From CAVUXJ01 sp963814975 (lineage in GTDB: Bacteria; Acidobacteriota; Vicinamibacteria; Vicinamibacterales; CAVVIG01), in the NCBI GenBank assembly GCA_963814975.1, contig CAWFFB010000010.1, forward strand, positions 62,001 through 126,000: a stretch of 64,000 bases of DNA, given 5' to 3'. Of the stretch, positions 18,599 through 26,303 are shown one piece after another. The translations under genes and the position numbers were made by a program. How positions within the stretch are numbered: position 1 is the stretch's first letter; each line of letters begins with the position of its first letter. The notes beneath the pieces are model-generated. The model worked only from the letters and a program-made list of their open reading frames with translations, was not told the origin of the DNA and did no database searches.

Positions 18599-19399
18599 CG
18601 CTGCCGCCTGACTTCTCCGAGGCGATTGAACGCGCGCGCCCGCGGCTCGGTTCCCTCGCCTCGTCGATTGCATTCTTTTCGAGTATCGGGTCGACCAACG
18701 ACGTCGCATCGAGCCTGGCAGCTGCCGGGCGGGCAGGAGGGCGCGGTGGTCATCGCGGAGACGCAGACTGCCGGGCGCGGCCGCCGCGGACGACGATGGT
18801 TTTCGCCGCCGGGAAGCGGTCTGTATGTGTCCTTGGTGCTCGCACCCGGTCGCGCGCGATTGGCGCCCGATCGGGCGACGGCGCTGGTCACTCTGGCAGC
18901 CGGCGTCGCCCTGGCCGAAGCGATCGACACGGCGACGGGCCTGCGCCCGGAAATCAAATGGCCGAACGATTTGCTGGTTGGCGCCCGCAAGGTCGCCGGC
19001 ATCCTCGCCGAGGGCGTCGCCGGATCGGCGCGGCCGATCGCATCGATCGTGGTGGGCTACGGGATCAACGTCGGCGCGACGAGGTTTGCGCCGGACCTCG
19101 CCGATCGGGCGACCTCGCTCGAGCGGGAGGCCGGCCGGCCGGTGAACCGCGCCCTGTTGTGCGCCGAAACACTGGCCGCCTTCGCGACGCGCTACGACGA
19201 CCTGCTCGACGGGCGTTTCGATGCTATTCTCGACTCCTGGCGCGACCGTGCGCCGCGCAGTCGCGACGCCCGCGTCACGTGGAAAACCCCCACCGGACAG
19301 CAATCGGGCATCACGGCGGGTATCGACGATCACGGCGCACTGCTCGTGCGCGCCGGCGATCGCGTGGAACGGATCCTGGGTGAAGTCTCGTGGGAGTGA
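18595..19399 (+). CDS. birA: Biotin-[acetyl-CoA-carboxylase] ligase (frameshifted)
   Basis: Biotin protein ligase catalytic domain without the N-terminal helix-turn-helix, so it should act as an enzyme only. The first part (SSIGSTNDVASSLA) is read from GTG 18595. The catalytic rest (ETQTAGRGRRGRRWFSPPG, with the biotin-binding GRGRRG, then IKWPNDLLV) is in the +1 frame. The join lies at 18727-18745, a G-rich stretch, so an indel artefact is likely. A C-terminal SH3-like part (GITAGIDDHGALLVR) is present. Confidence 0.85.
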
Positions 19400-19433
19400 T
19401 CAGGCAGCTGAGAGCTGCCGGTCCGATCTCAAT

Positions 19434-20210
19434 ATGCTCTTCGCAATCGACGTCGGCAACACCAACATCGTGCTCGGCGTCTTCGACGGGAAAACGCTGG
19501 TGCAGAGCTGGCGTCTGCAGACCCTGCGGGAGCGCACGTCGGATGAGCTCGGTCTGCTCGTCGATGGGTTGTTCGCTCACAGCGGCGTGAATCGGGGCCG
19601 GGTGAAAGGCGTGATCCTGAGCTCGGTCGTGCCGCCGCTGACCGCAACGACGCAGGCCACGGTCGGACGCTACTTCGGCCTGGACGTGCTGGTCGTCGAT
19701 CCCGCCGGCAACGCCGGCATGCCGATCCTCTACGAGAATCCCGCCGAAGTTGGAGCCGATCGTATCGTCACCGCGATCGCCGCGTTCGAGCTGTTCGGCA
19801 GGCAGGCGGGGCGGCCGTTGGTTGTCTGCGATTTCGGAACGGCGACGACGCTCGATGCGGTGACGGCGAAAGGCGAATATCTGGGCGGCGCGATCTGCCC
19901 CGGCGTGGCGATATCGGCCGATGCGCTGTTTCAGCGGGCCGCGCGGCTTCCGCGGATCGACGTGCGCAAACCGTCGCGAGCCATCGGTCGCACGACGGTG
20001 GGTGCGATGGAATCCGGGCTCTTCTACGGGTACGTGGGTATGGTCGAAGGGCTGGTGCGACGCATGAGCGACGAGCTCGGCGGGCACGCGATGGGCATTG
20101 CCACCGGCGGTCTGGCGGCGGTCATTTCGCCGGAAACGCCGCTGATCGAGCACGTCGACATCGATCTCACGCTCCAGGGTTTGCGGATCGTGTGGGAACG
20201 AAACCAGTAG
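19434..20210 (+). CDS. coaX: Type III pantothenate kinase
   Basis: A 258-residue CoaX starting MLFAIDVGNTNIVLGVFDG, with the phosphate-binding DVGNT motif. It performs the first step of coenzyme A synthesis. Other family marks are GADRIVTAIAA, VCDFGTATTLDAV and ATGGLA. The ATG at 19434 was chosen because it starts exactly at the ASKHA fold; the longer upstream extension overlaps birA. Follows birA by 34 bases. Confidence 0.95.
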   Translation: MLFAIDVGNTNIVLGVFDGKTLVQSWRLQTLRERTSDELGLLVDGLFAHSGVNRGRVKGVILSSVVPPLTATTQATVGRYFGLDVLVVDPAGNAGMPILYENPAEVGADRIVTAIAAFELFGRQAGRPLVVCDFGTATTLDAVTAKGEYLGGAICPGVAISADALFQRAARLPRIDVRKPSRAIGRTTVGAMESGLFYGYVGMVEGLVRRMSDELGGHAMGIATGGLAAVISPETPLIEHVDIDLTLQGLRIVWERNQ

Positions 20211-20216
20211 AAAATA

Positions 20217-20270
20217 TTGCAGATTGCGGATTGACGCTCGGATCAGACAACAAGTTGCAGCTTGCAGATT
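20217..20270. repeat. GCAGATT word array overlapping a gene start
   Basis: Copies of TTGCAGATT-like words (TTGCAGATTGCGGATTG near 20217-20233, TTGCAGCTTGCAGATTG near 20255-20271), all in one orientation. The last copy covers the apparent start of the next gene. Same word as at 11.2, 43.0 and 54.4 kb. Confidence 0.6.
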
Positions 20271-20975
20271 GCACGTTACTGCCGCGAGATCGAAACCTAT
20301 CTCTGTCAGAAGAACGACGGGCACCTGATCCGCGTTGTCGGTCCGTCCTTCGAGCTCGTCTCCCGCTGGGCCGCCGAGGGCGTGCCGCTCAAGGTGGCGT
20401 TCAGCGGCATCGATCGGTATTTCGAGCGCTATTACCGCAAGGGCGCGCGCCGGCGGCCGGTCCGGATCGATTTCTGTGAAGCCGACGTGCTCGATGTATT
20501 CGACGAGTGGCGCCGGGCGCTGGGTCTACCCGCCGCCAGATCGTCGGCCGACGTCGAGGGGGGCACCGCGGCGGCGCCGATCCGCACGGGAGCGTCGCTG
20601 CCCGCGCAGCTTGCGCGCGCGCTGATCCGCCTGACAAGCGCGCGGGCGACCGGCGCACTCGGGGCCGACGCCGACGCCCTGCTCGATCGCGCATCCCGCG
20701 AGCTCGACGCCGCCCGTGCTTCGTCGCGCGGCCTTCGCGGTGAGCCGCGTCGTGCGCTCCTCGCGCGGCTCGCCATCCTCGATGCCGAGCTCCTGGCGAT
20801 GGCTCGAGCCTCGCTCGGCGATTCCGAGCGCCAGGCCTTCGAATCGGAGGCCGACGCGGAACTGGCCGGCTTTCGCGACGCGATGACCGTTGAGGCGTTT
20901 CGCCGCGCCCGCGAGGCCGCGATCGACCAGCTCGCGCGCGAACGATTCGGGTTGCCGACGCTCTCGTTCGCCTGA
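20262..20975 (+). CDS. Uncharacterised cytoplasmic protein
   Basis: About 237 residues, not recognised. The N-terminal third (ARYCREIETYLCQKNDGHLI, then FELVSRWAAEGVPLKVAFSG) looks like a compact folded domain. The rest is alanine/arginine-rich and probably helical. No signal peptide or membrane segment is seen. The TTG at 20262 lies inside the intergenic repeat array and no ribosome-binding site is visible, so the start is uncertain. Located between coaX and the RNA methyltransferase gene in the same direction. Confidence 0.6.
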   Translation: MQIARYCREIETYLCQKNDGHLIRVVGPSFELVSRWAAEGVPLKVAFSGIDRYFERYYRKGARRRPVRIDFCEADVLDVFDEWRRALGLPAARSSADVEGGTAAAPIRTGASLPAQLARALIRLTSARATGALGADADALLDRASRELDAARASSRGLRGEPRRALLARLAILDAELLAMARASLGDSERQAFESEADAELAGFRDAMTVEAFRRAREAAIDQLARERFGLPTLSFA

Positions 20976-21008
20976 GGATTCTGAGATTCAATATGAGATC
21001 CGCTCACC

Positions 21009-22310
21009 ATGAGCATTGTTCCCGGACAGCTGATTCCTCTTCTCGTCGAGAAGCCCGCGGCCGGCGGCCGCATGATCGCGCGGGTCGGCGGCCAGGTCGT
21101 GCTCGTCTCCGCCGCGATTCCTGGTGAGCGGCTGACGGCCCGGGTCGAGCGGATCGGCAAGGGTGTCGTCTACGCGCAGGCGGTGTCCATCGAGGACGCA
21201 TCCGCCGATCGCTGCGAACCCTTCGCCGATCTGTTGTGTGGGGGCTGCCTCTACGCGCATATCGCGTATTCCCGCCAGCTGGAGATCAAGGCGCAGATCA
21301 TCGCCGATGCCTTTGCGCGTATCGGCCGGATGGTGCTGCCCGGCCCCGTCCCGGTGGCCGCCTGCCGCAGCGACGGCTATCGGATGCGGGCGCGACTGCA
21401 CGTCCGCGCGCGCCGGGTGGGCTTCTTTCGCGAAGGGACCAACGAGATCTGCGATGCCCGCGCGACGCGGCAGCTGCTGCCCGCCACCGGCGACGCGATC
21501 GACCGCGTCGCCGCCGCACTGCAGTCGCGCGCGGTCGATCAGGTACGGCAGATCGAGCTGTCGGAGAATATCGATGCGTCAGAACGGGTGATCCATCTGG
21601 ACGCCGCCGGGCCGGTGGATCAGTCCCTGCTGGCGTCAGTCGGTCAGATCGCCGGCCTGAGCGGTCTCACCATCAATCGCTTCTCAAGCAACCAAAGGGA
21701 GTTCAGTCCCTCCCACACGGTCGCCGGCGACCCGCACGTCACGGACACCATCGAAGTGGCCGGCACACCTGTCAGGCTGCGGCGCCACGTGCTGACATTC
21801 TTCCAGGGGAACCGGTACCTGATAAGCGACCTTGTCGCGCACGTCGTCGGACTGGTCGAGGAGGGCAGCACCGTCGTCGACCTCTACGCGGGGGCAGGGC
21901 TGTGGGCCGTCGGCGCCGCGCTTACGCGCGGGGCGCGGGTCACCGCCGTCGAAGGCGATCGAATGGGCGCGTTGGATCTCGAGGCGAATGCCGGGTCGGC
22001 GAACGGCGGGGTCGTGGCCGTTCACCAGTCGGTCGAGAACTTCACGCGCACGGCGCGAATCCGCCCGGATACGCTCATTCTCGATCCTCCCCGCACCGGT
22101 CTCTCGCGGGAGGCGAGGGACGGTGTCGCCGGCCTGGGTGCCCGAACAATCATCTACGTCTCGTGCGACGTCGCGACGCTGGCGCGCGATTCGCGGCATC
22201 TCCTCGACGCGGGGTACGTGATCCATCGCGTTGATGGGTTCGATCTCTTCCCGAATACGCCCCACGTCGAAACAGTGGTGGAGCTGAAAAAGCCTGGAAA
22301 GCCCGGTTGA
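21009..22310 (+). CDS. RlmD/TrmA-family RNA (uracil-5-)-methyltransferase
   Basis: A 433-residue SAM-dependent RNA m5U methyltransferase. It has an N-terminal TRAM-like beta barrel, an iron-sulfur-type cysteine cluster (CEPFADLLCGGC), FFQGNRYL, SAM-binding DLYAGAGLWA, the catalytic region ILDPPRTGLS and the nucleophile/C-terminal motifs YVSCDVATLARD and FPNTPHVETV. Best match by architecture is 23S rRNA methyltransferase, but the exact target (rRNA or tRNA) cannot be decided from sequence alone. Confidence 0.9.
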   Translation: MSIVPGQLIPLLVEKPAAGGRMIARVGGQVVLVSAAIPGERLTARVERIGKGVVYAQAVSIEDASADRCEPFADLLCGGCLYAHIAYSRQLEIKAQIIADAFARIGRMVLPGPVPVAACRSDGYRMRARLHVRARRVGFFREGTNEICDARATRQLLPATGDAIDRVAAALQSRAVDQVRQIELSENIDASERVIHLDAAGPVDQSLLASVGQIAGLSGLTINRFSSNQREFSPSHTVAGDPHVTDTIEVAGTPVRLRRHVLTFFQGNRYLISDLVAHVVGLVEEGSTVVDLYAGAGLWAVGAALTRGARVTAVEGDRMGALDLEANAGSANGGVVAVHQSVENFTRTARIRPDTLILDPPRTGLSREARDGVAGLGARTIIYVSCDVATLARDSRHLLDAGYVIHRVDGFDLFPNTPHVETVVELKKPGKPG

Positions 22311-22689
22311 TGGCCTTCTTGCCGTCAGCGTTTCGGGGGCGACGTGAGTTACCCGTGCGGCGGCGCGATTCCGGGAAACCTGTTCGGCCGTTCAGATGTT
22401 CGTCCAGGAGCGCGAAACGGGCGATGACTTCCCCGTGCAGCACGCGCATTTGACGGCGGGTTTCCTCGTCGCCGGCGCGCATCTCGGCGCGGAGGGTCTT
22501 GCCAAGGACGCGCATTCCCTGGTGCACGGCAGAAAATTCCTTCCCCACCTCCGCGCGGAATTGCACAATGTGCACCTCCAGCGAGGCGACGCGATCCGGA
22601 AGTCCCTCCAAGCTCTGCATCTTGTGTTCGAGGATTGTGGCGCGATTTGCGAGAGCGTTTCCGGCGGCATCGCAGCCTCCGTCGGCCAT
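22150..22689 (-). CDS. Small coiled-coil protein (3' end uncertain)
   Basis: From ATG 22689 the peptide MADGGCDAAGNALANRATIL continues into a heptad-like helix (EHKMQSLEGLPDRVASLEVH, AEVGKEFSAVHQGMRVLGKT, RQMRVLHGEVIARFALLDEH). The repeated LEGLPDRVASLE / GDEETRRQMRVLHGEV wording looks like a real protein. After about 22320 the frame runs antisense through the methyltransferase 3' end and becomes basic and low in complexity. The true stop is therefore probably earlier and an indel is possible. Function unknown. The remainder of the 22311-22942 gap holds an upstream leader for the next gene. Confidence 0.45.
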   Translation of the reverse strand: MADGGCDAAGNALANRATILEHKMQSLEGLPDRVASLEVHIVQFRAEVGKEFSAVHQGMRVLGKTLRAEMRAGDEETRRQMRVLHGEVIARFALLDEHLNGRTGFPESRRRTGNSRRPRNADGKKAINRAFQAFSAPPLFRRGAYSGRDRTHQRDGSRTPRRGDAANRAPASRRRTRRR

Positions 22690-22873
22690 TACGGTTCGAA
22701 CGTCGGAACCGTTTTCCTTGGAGCTCGCTGCCAACGTGATGCCAGACGCTTGTGCTCGTTTCGGCGGACGACGGTAGCATCGTCCGGTCGCCTCGGGGAA
22801 GGCCCTGTTCGGCTGTATACTCCGCTGGTCTTTTCCTCCGAACGGATCTGCGCCCGAGTTACGTCTAGGCCGT

Positions 22874-22891
22874 ACCGCCCTCGAGGGCGGT
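22874..22891. promoter_or_regulatory. 18-bp perfect palindrome upstream of quinoprotein gene
   Basis: ACCGCCCTCGAGGGCGGT is a perfect 18-bp palindrome 52 bases before the quinoprotein dehydrogenase ATG. A TATACT box lies at 22816-22821, so the palindrome would be in the transcribed leader or just downstream of the promoter. It could be an operator or an RNA hairpin. Confidence 0.45.
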
Positions 22892-22942
22892 CTCATCTGG
22901 TGTCCGCGGCCCAGCGACGGCCCGTCAGAGAGGGAGGCTTCA

Positions 22943-24847
22943 ATGAAACGGCTCTGCGCGATTGCGATCGTCAGCTTCGCCGTGCTGCTCAACGCTCAGG
23001 GGCAGCAGTCGATCATGATCGAATGGCCCCATGCCGGCTCCGAGGTGTCCCAAACAAAGTATTCGGCGGCGGCCGATATCAACCCGTCGAACGTGAGCCG
23101 GCTGGCGCTCGACTGGCAGTGGCGCCCCAACGAGCAGCGGCTTGCGGATGGGACTCAGCCCGGGAACTTCCAGGCGACGCCGCTCATGATCGACGACGTA
23201 CTTTATTTGAGCACGTCGTTCAATCGTGTGGTTGCCCTGAATGCGGAAACAGGCGCATTGCGATGGGTGTTCGATCCGAAAGCCTACCTGGACGGTCCGG
23301 GCATCAACCTCTATTACAACCATCGCGGGGTCGCCTCCTGGCAAGAAGGCAGCGAGTCGCGCATCTTCATGAACAGCCACGACCGGTTGTTCGCGGTCGA
23401 CGCGAAGACAGGTCAGTTGATCACCAGTTTTGGCGAAAACGGTTACGCGATGCTGAGGGAGGCGCTAAGAAGCCACGGGAACAAGATCGAAATGCGACAG
23501 ACTTCGCCTCCGGTCGTGTACCGGAATCTGGTGATCGTCGGCAGCAGTATCCCGGATCGTCTGCGGTACAAGGGCGATCCGCCTGGTACCGTCCAGGCAT
23601 TCGATGCGCGGACCGGTAAACGGGTCTGGGTTTTCTATACGGTTCCGCGGCCTGGGGAATTTGGCAATGACACCTGGGAGAACGACGCGTGGGCGATCAC
23701 CGGCCATGCGAATGTGTGGGGAGCCATGACCCTCGATGCCGCGCGGGGGTTGCTCTACGTGCCGACGAGCACGCCGAGCGGCGACTACTACGGCGGGCGA
23801 AGGCCGGGTGCCAATCTGTTCGCGGAAACGCTGCTCTGTCTGGATGCGGCGACCGGCACGCGGCAGTGGCACTTCCAGGCGGTGCACCACGGCCTTTGGG
23901 ATTACGACTTCCCGGCCCCGCCCAACCTGGTGTCCATCGAGGTCGAGGGCAGGCGACTCGACGCGGTCGCGCAAGTCTCGAAGCAGGGCTTCACGTACGT
24001 GTTCGATCGCGTGACAGGGCAGCCGGTGTGGCCCATCGAAGAGCGCCCCGTCGATACGACGACGGACGTGCCTGGCGAGAAGCCCTGGCCGACCCAGCCT
24101 TTTCCGACCCGCCCGCCTGCCTTCACGCCACAAGGCGTGTCCCAGGAGGATGCGAACGACCTGACGCCCGAGATCAGGGCCCTGGCGTTGGAACAGATGA
24201 AGAAGTACCGCCTCGGACCGATCTTCACCCCGCCAAGCCTTCGAGGGACGCTCATGCGCCCGTCGAATACCGGCGGCGCCAATTGGGGCGGCGCGGCCTT
24301 CGATCCCGAGACGGGCATGCTGTACGTGAAAACCTCCAACTACGTCTACATCAACCAGGTGTGCAGGAACGACGGGAAGGATTCGCGCATCGACATCGCA
24401 TATCGAAATTACTGCACGGACATAGCCGACGCTCCTGTAAGCCCGCTCGGCGCGATCCCTGTCACCAAGCCGCCGTATGCCGAACTGGTGGCGATCGATC
24501 TCAACAAGGGCGAAATCGATTGGCGGATGCCCTTCGGTGAAGGAACCGAGGAGCTTCGCGGCCATCCGCTGTTGAAGGGGATTACACTCCCGGCGCGACT
24601 GGGAACTCCGGGCAACGCGGGAGCCATCGTCACCAAGGGTGGGCTCGTTTTCGTCGGCAGCGGTGAGCCGTATCTGTATGCGTTCGACAAGGCGACCGGA
24701 CGGGAAGTGTCACGCGTGGCGACGCCATTCCGGGTGAGCGCGAATCCGATGACTTACAAGACCCGATCGGGTCGGCAGTTCGTCGTCGTGGCGACTGGCG
24801 CGGGCCCGGACGCCGCCCTGGCGGGCTTCGCGCTTCGCTCGCAGTAG
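22943..24847 (+). CDS. PQQ-dependent quinoprotein dehydrogenase (secreted)
   Basis: A 634-residue exported quinoprotein of the PQQ alcohol/glucose dehydrogenase propeller family. Signal peptide MKRLCAIAIVSFAVLLNAQG; start supported by GAGAGGGAGG. The mature start (WPHAGSEVSQTKYSAAADIN, then NVSRLALDWQW) matches the usual first blade. Later blades carry VVALNAETGALRWVFD, HHGLWDYDFPAPPNLV and the C-terminal GTPGNAGAIVTKGGLVFVGS. It would oxidise a periplasmic alcohol or sugar and pass electrons to a cytochrome or quinone. Substrate unknown. No fused cytochrome domain. Confidence 0.85.
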   Translation: MKRLCAIAIVSFAVLLNAQGQQSIMIEWPHAGSEVSQTKYSAAADINPSNVSRLALDWQWRPNEQRLADGTQPGNFQATPLMIDDVLYLSTSFNRVVALNAETGALRWVFDPKAYLDGPGINLYYNHRGVASWQEGSESRIFMNSHDRLFAVDAKTGQLITSFGENGYAMLREALRSHGNKIEMRQTSPPVVYRNLVIVGSSIPDRLRYKGDPPGTVQAFDARTGKRVWVFYTVPRPGEFGNDTWENDAWAITGHANVWGAMTLDAARGLLYVPTSTPSGDYYGGRRPGANLFAETLLCLDAATGTRQWHFQAVHHGLWDYDFPAPPNLVSIEVEGRRLDAVAQVSKQGFTYVFDRVTGQPVWPIEERPVDTTTDVPGEKPWPTQPFPTRPPAFTPQGVSQEDANDLTPEIRALALEQMKKYRLGPIFTPPSLRGTLMRPSNTGGANWGGAAFDPETGMLYVKTSNYVYINQVCRNDGKDSRIDIAYRNYCTDIADAPVSPLGAIPVTKPPYAELVAIDLNKGEIDWRMPFGEGTEELRGHPLLKGITLPARLGTPGNAGAIVTKGGLVFVGSGEPYLYAFDKATGREVSRVATPFRVSANPMTYKTRSGRQFVVVATGAGPDAALAGFALRSQ

Positions 24848-24875
24848 GACCAGGGACGAGGGTCGCTGCATCAAG

Positions 24876-24904
24876 TTGACATACGCAGGGAGATTCTCTA
24901 CCTT
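24876..24904 (+). promoter_or_regulatory. Putative sigma70 promoter for NHL-repeat gene
   Basis: TTGACA (24876-24881) and TACCTT (24899-24904) are separated by 17 bases. The -35 is a perfect match and the -10 matches at 4/6. It sits in the 157-base spacer after the quinoprotein gene and would give a leader of roughly 95 bases before GTG 25005. Confidence 0.55.
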
Positions 24905-25004
24905 ACCGTTCGGTGTATCCTAGCCAACCTGGTACGCAGCTCGGCCGTTGGAACGGCTGGAAAAAAAGCGTGGAAAAGATGTCAAGAAACAAGAGGAGGG
25001 AACC

Positions 25005-26126
25005 GTGAAGCGCACGAATATTCGCCTTGCCGTCCTGGCGGCCGCAGGATTGGCCGTCATCGCCGGTGCCGCCGGGAACTGGGTTTCGCCCGCGGCCCTG
25101 GCCCAGGCCAAACCCCGCACCCTGCCGGTCTTCGAAGTGGAGAAGGGCTGGCCGAAAATCCCGGCGAAGTGGAAGATCGGCGATGGGTCCCACTTCGCCA
25201 TCGACGCGCAGGACAACGTCTTGCTGCTGCACCGTCCACGAACGCTCAAGCCCGAGGACGCCGCGATGGCTGCGCCGCCCGTGCTCGTGTTCGACAATGC
25301 GGGCAACTTCCTCAAGGCCTGGGGCGGAGCGGGTAGCGGCTACGAATGGCCCGAGCGCGAGCACGGCATTCATGTCGACAACAAGGGCATGGTGTGGGTC
25401 ACCGGAAACAACTGTCCCACCAATGGCATCGCGGGGCTGAAGAAGGTCGCCGATGACCAGATCCTGAAGTTCACTCCAGACGGCAAGTTCGTCATGCAAA
25501 TCGGAAAGAGCAACCAGAGCAAGGGCAATGCCGACACCCAGAATGTGCATCGGCCGGCGGACCTGCAGGTGTTTGCGAAGACCAACGAGTTGTTCGTGGC
25601 CGACGGCTACGGCAATCGCCGCGTCGTCGTGTTCGATGCGGACAGCGGCAAGTTCAAGCGGATGTGGGGCGCATTCGGCAACAAGCCGATCGACGAGGAC
25701 AACTGCGAGATCATTGCCCCGAAGACATTCGAGGCTGGCCAGGGTCCGGACCGTTTCAACGTCGCGCATGCCATTCGCGTCTCGAAGGATGGCATGGTTT
25801 ACCTCGCTGACCGTGAAAACCGGCGCGTCCAGTCGTTCACGGTCGACGGCAAGTTCGTGAAGCAGCTACGCAAGACCGATACGCCGTTCGCGCGGAACGT
25901 GGCTTTTTCGGCGGACCCCGAACAGCAGTTCCTGTACGTTGGCGACGGCAAGACGATCGCGATCCTCGATCGCAAGGCGCTCGAGATCGTGGGGTCGATT
26001 GCGCTGCCGGGCATGATCGGTGGCGGTCACGAAATCGCCACCGATTCGAAAGGCAATCTCTATATCGCCGGGACAGGCGCCGGCATCCAGAAGCTGACCT
26101 TCAAGGGAAATTCGCCGACGCAATAG
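25005..26126 (+). CDS. Secreted NHL-repeat beta-propeller protein
   Basis: About 373 residues from GTG 25005, with AGGAGGGA a few bases upstream. Signal peptide: basic start (VKRTNIRLA), then hydrophobic AAAGLAVIAGAAGN. The mature part has repeated NHL-type blades: FDNAGNFLKAWGGAGSG with HGIHVDNKGMVWVTG, RPADLQVFAKTNELFVADGY with NRRVVVFD, and VAHAIRVSKDGMVYLADREN with RRVQSF. Resembles peptidyl-glycine lyase-like or 6-bladed propeller proteins, but no catalytic function is assigned. Next to a quinoprotein dehydrogenase. Confidence 0.8.
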   Translation: MKRTNIRLAVLAAAGLAVIAGAAGNWVSPAALAQAKPRTLPVFEVEKGWPKIPAKWKIGDGSHFAIDAQDNVLLLHRPRTLKPEDAAMAAPPVLVFDNAGNFLKAWGGAGSGYEWPEREHGIHVDNKGMVWVTGNNCPTNGIAGLKKVADDQILKFTPDGKFVMQIGKSNQSKGNADTQNVHRPADLQVFAKTNELFVADGYGNRRVVVFDADSGKFKRMWGAFGNKPIDEDNCEIIAPKTFEAGQGPDRFNVAHAIRVSKDGMVYLADRENRRVQSFTVDGKFVKQLRKTDTPFARNVAFSADPEQQFLYVGDGKTIAILDRKALEIVGSIALPGMIGGGHEIATDSKGNLYIAGTGAGIQKLTFKGNSPTQ

Positions 26127-26148
26127 GACTCGTTCAGCGTTCCGCTTG

Positions 26149-26190
26149 GACACTGACGGCCAGCCTCCCAAGGCCGCGGCCGTCAGTGTC
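26149..26190. terminator. Strong hairpin between convergent genes
   Basis: A perfect 13-bp inverted repeat (GACACTGACGGCC at 26149-26161 and its complement at 26178-26190) with a 16-base loop, placed 23 bases after the NHL gene stop. The opposing amidohydrolase gene ends at 26304. T-runs are weak (CATTTGCTC follows), so it may be a bidirectional or Rho-assisted terminator. Confidence 0.55.
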
Positions 26191-26230
26191 GCATTTGCTC
26201 GACCCCCCTTAGTCGCCTCACCGCACCAAA

Positions 26231-26287
26231 AACTGAACCTCAAACCTGAAATCCGATCAGCCTTAGGCTTCAGACTTGAGACTTTCA
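26231..26287. repeat. CTGAA/CTCAA word array between convergent genes
   Basis: Left words AACTGAACCTCAAACCTGAA (26231-26250) and right words TTCAGACTTGAGACTTTCA (26269-26287) are imperfect reverse complements of one another. Same architecture as the other intergenic arrays. It lies just past the amidohydrolase stop. Confidence 0.5.
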
Positions 26288-26303
26288 TCCTGTCTGTACG
26301 GCC

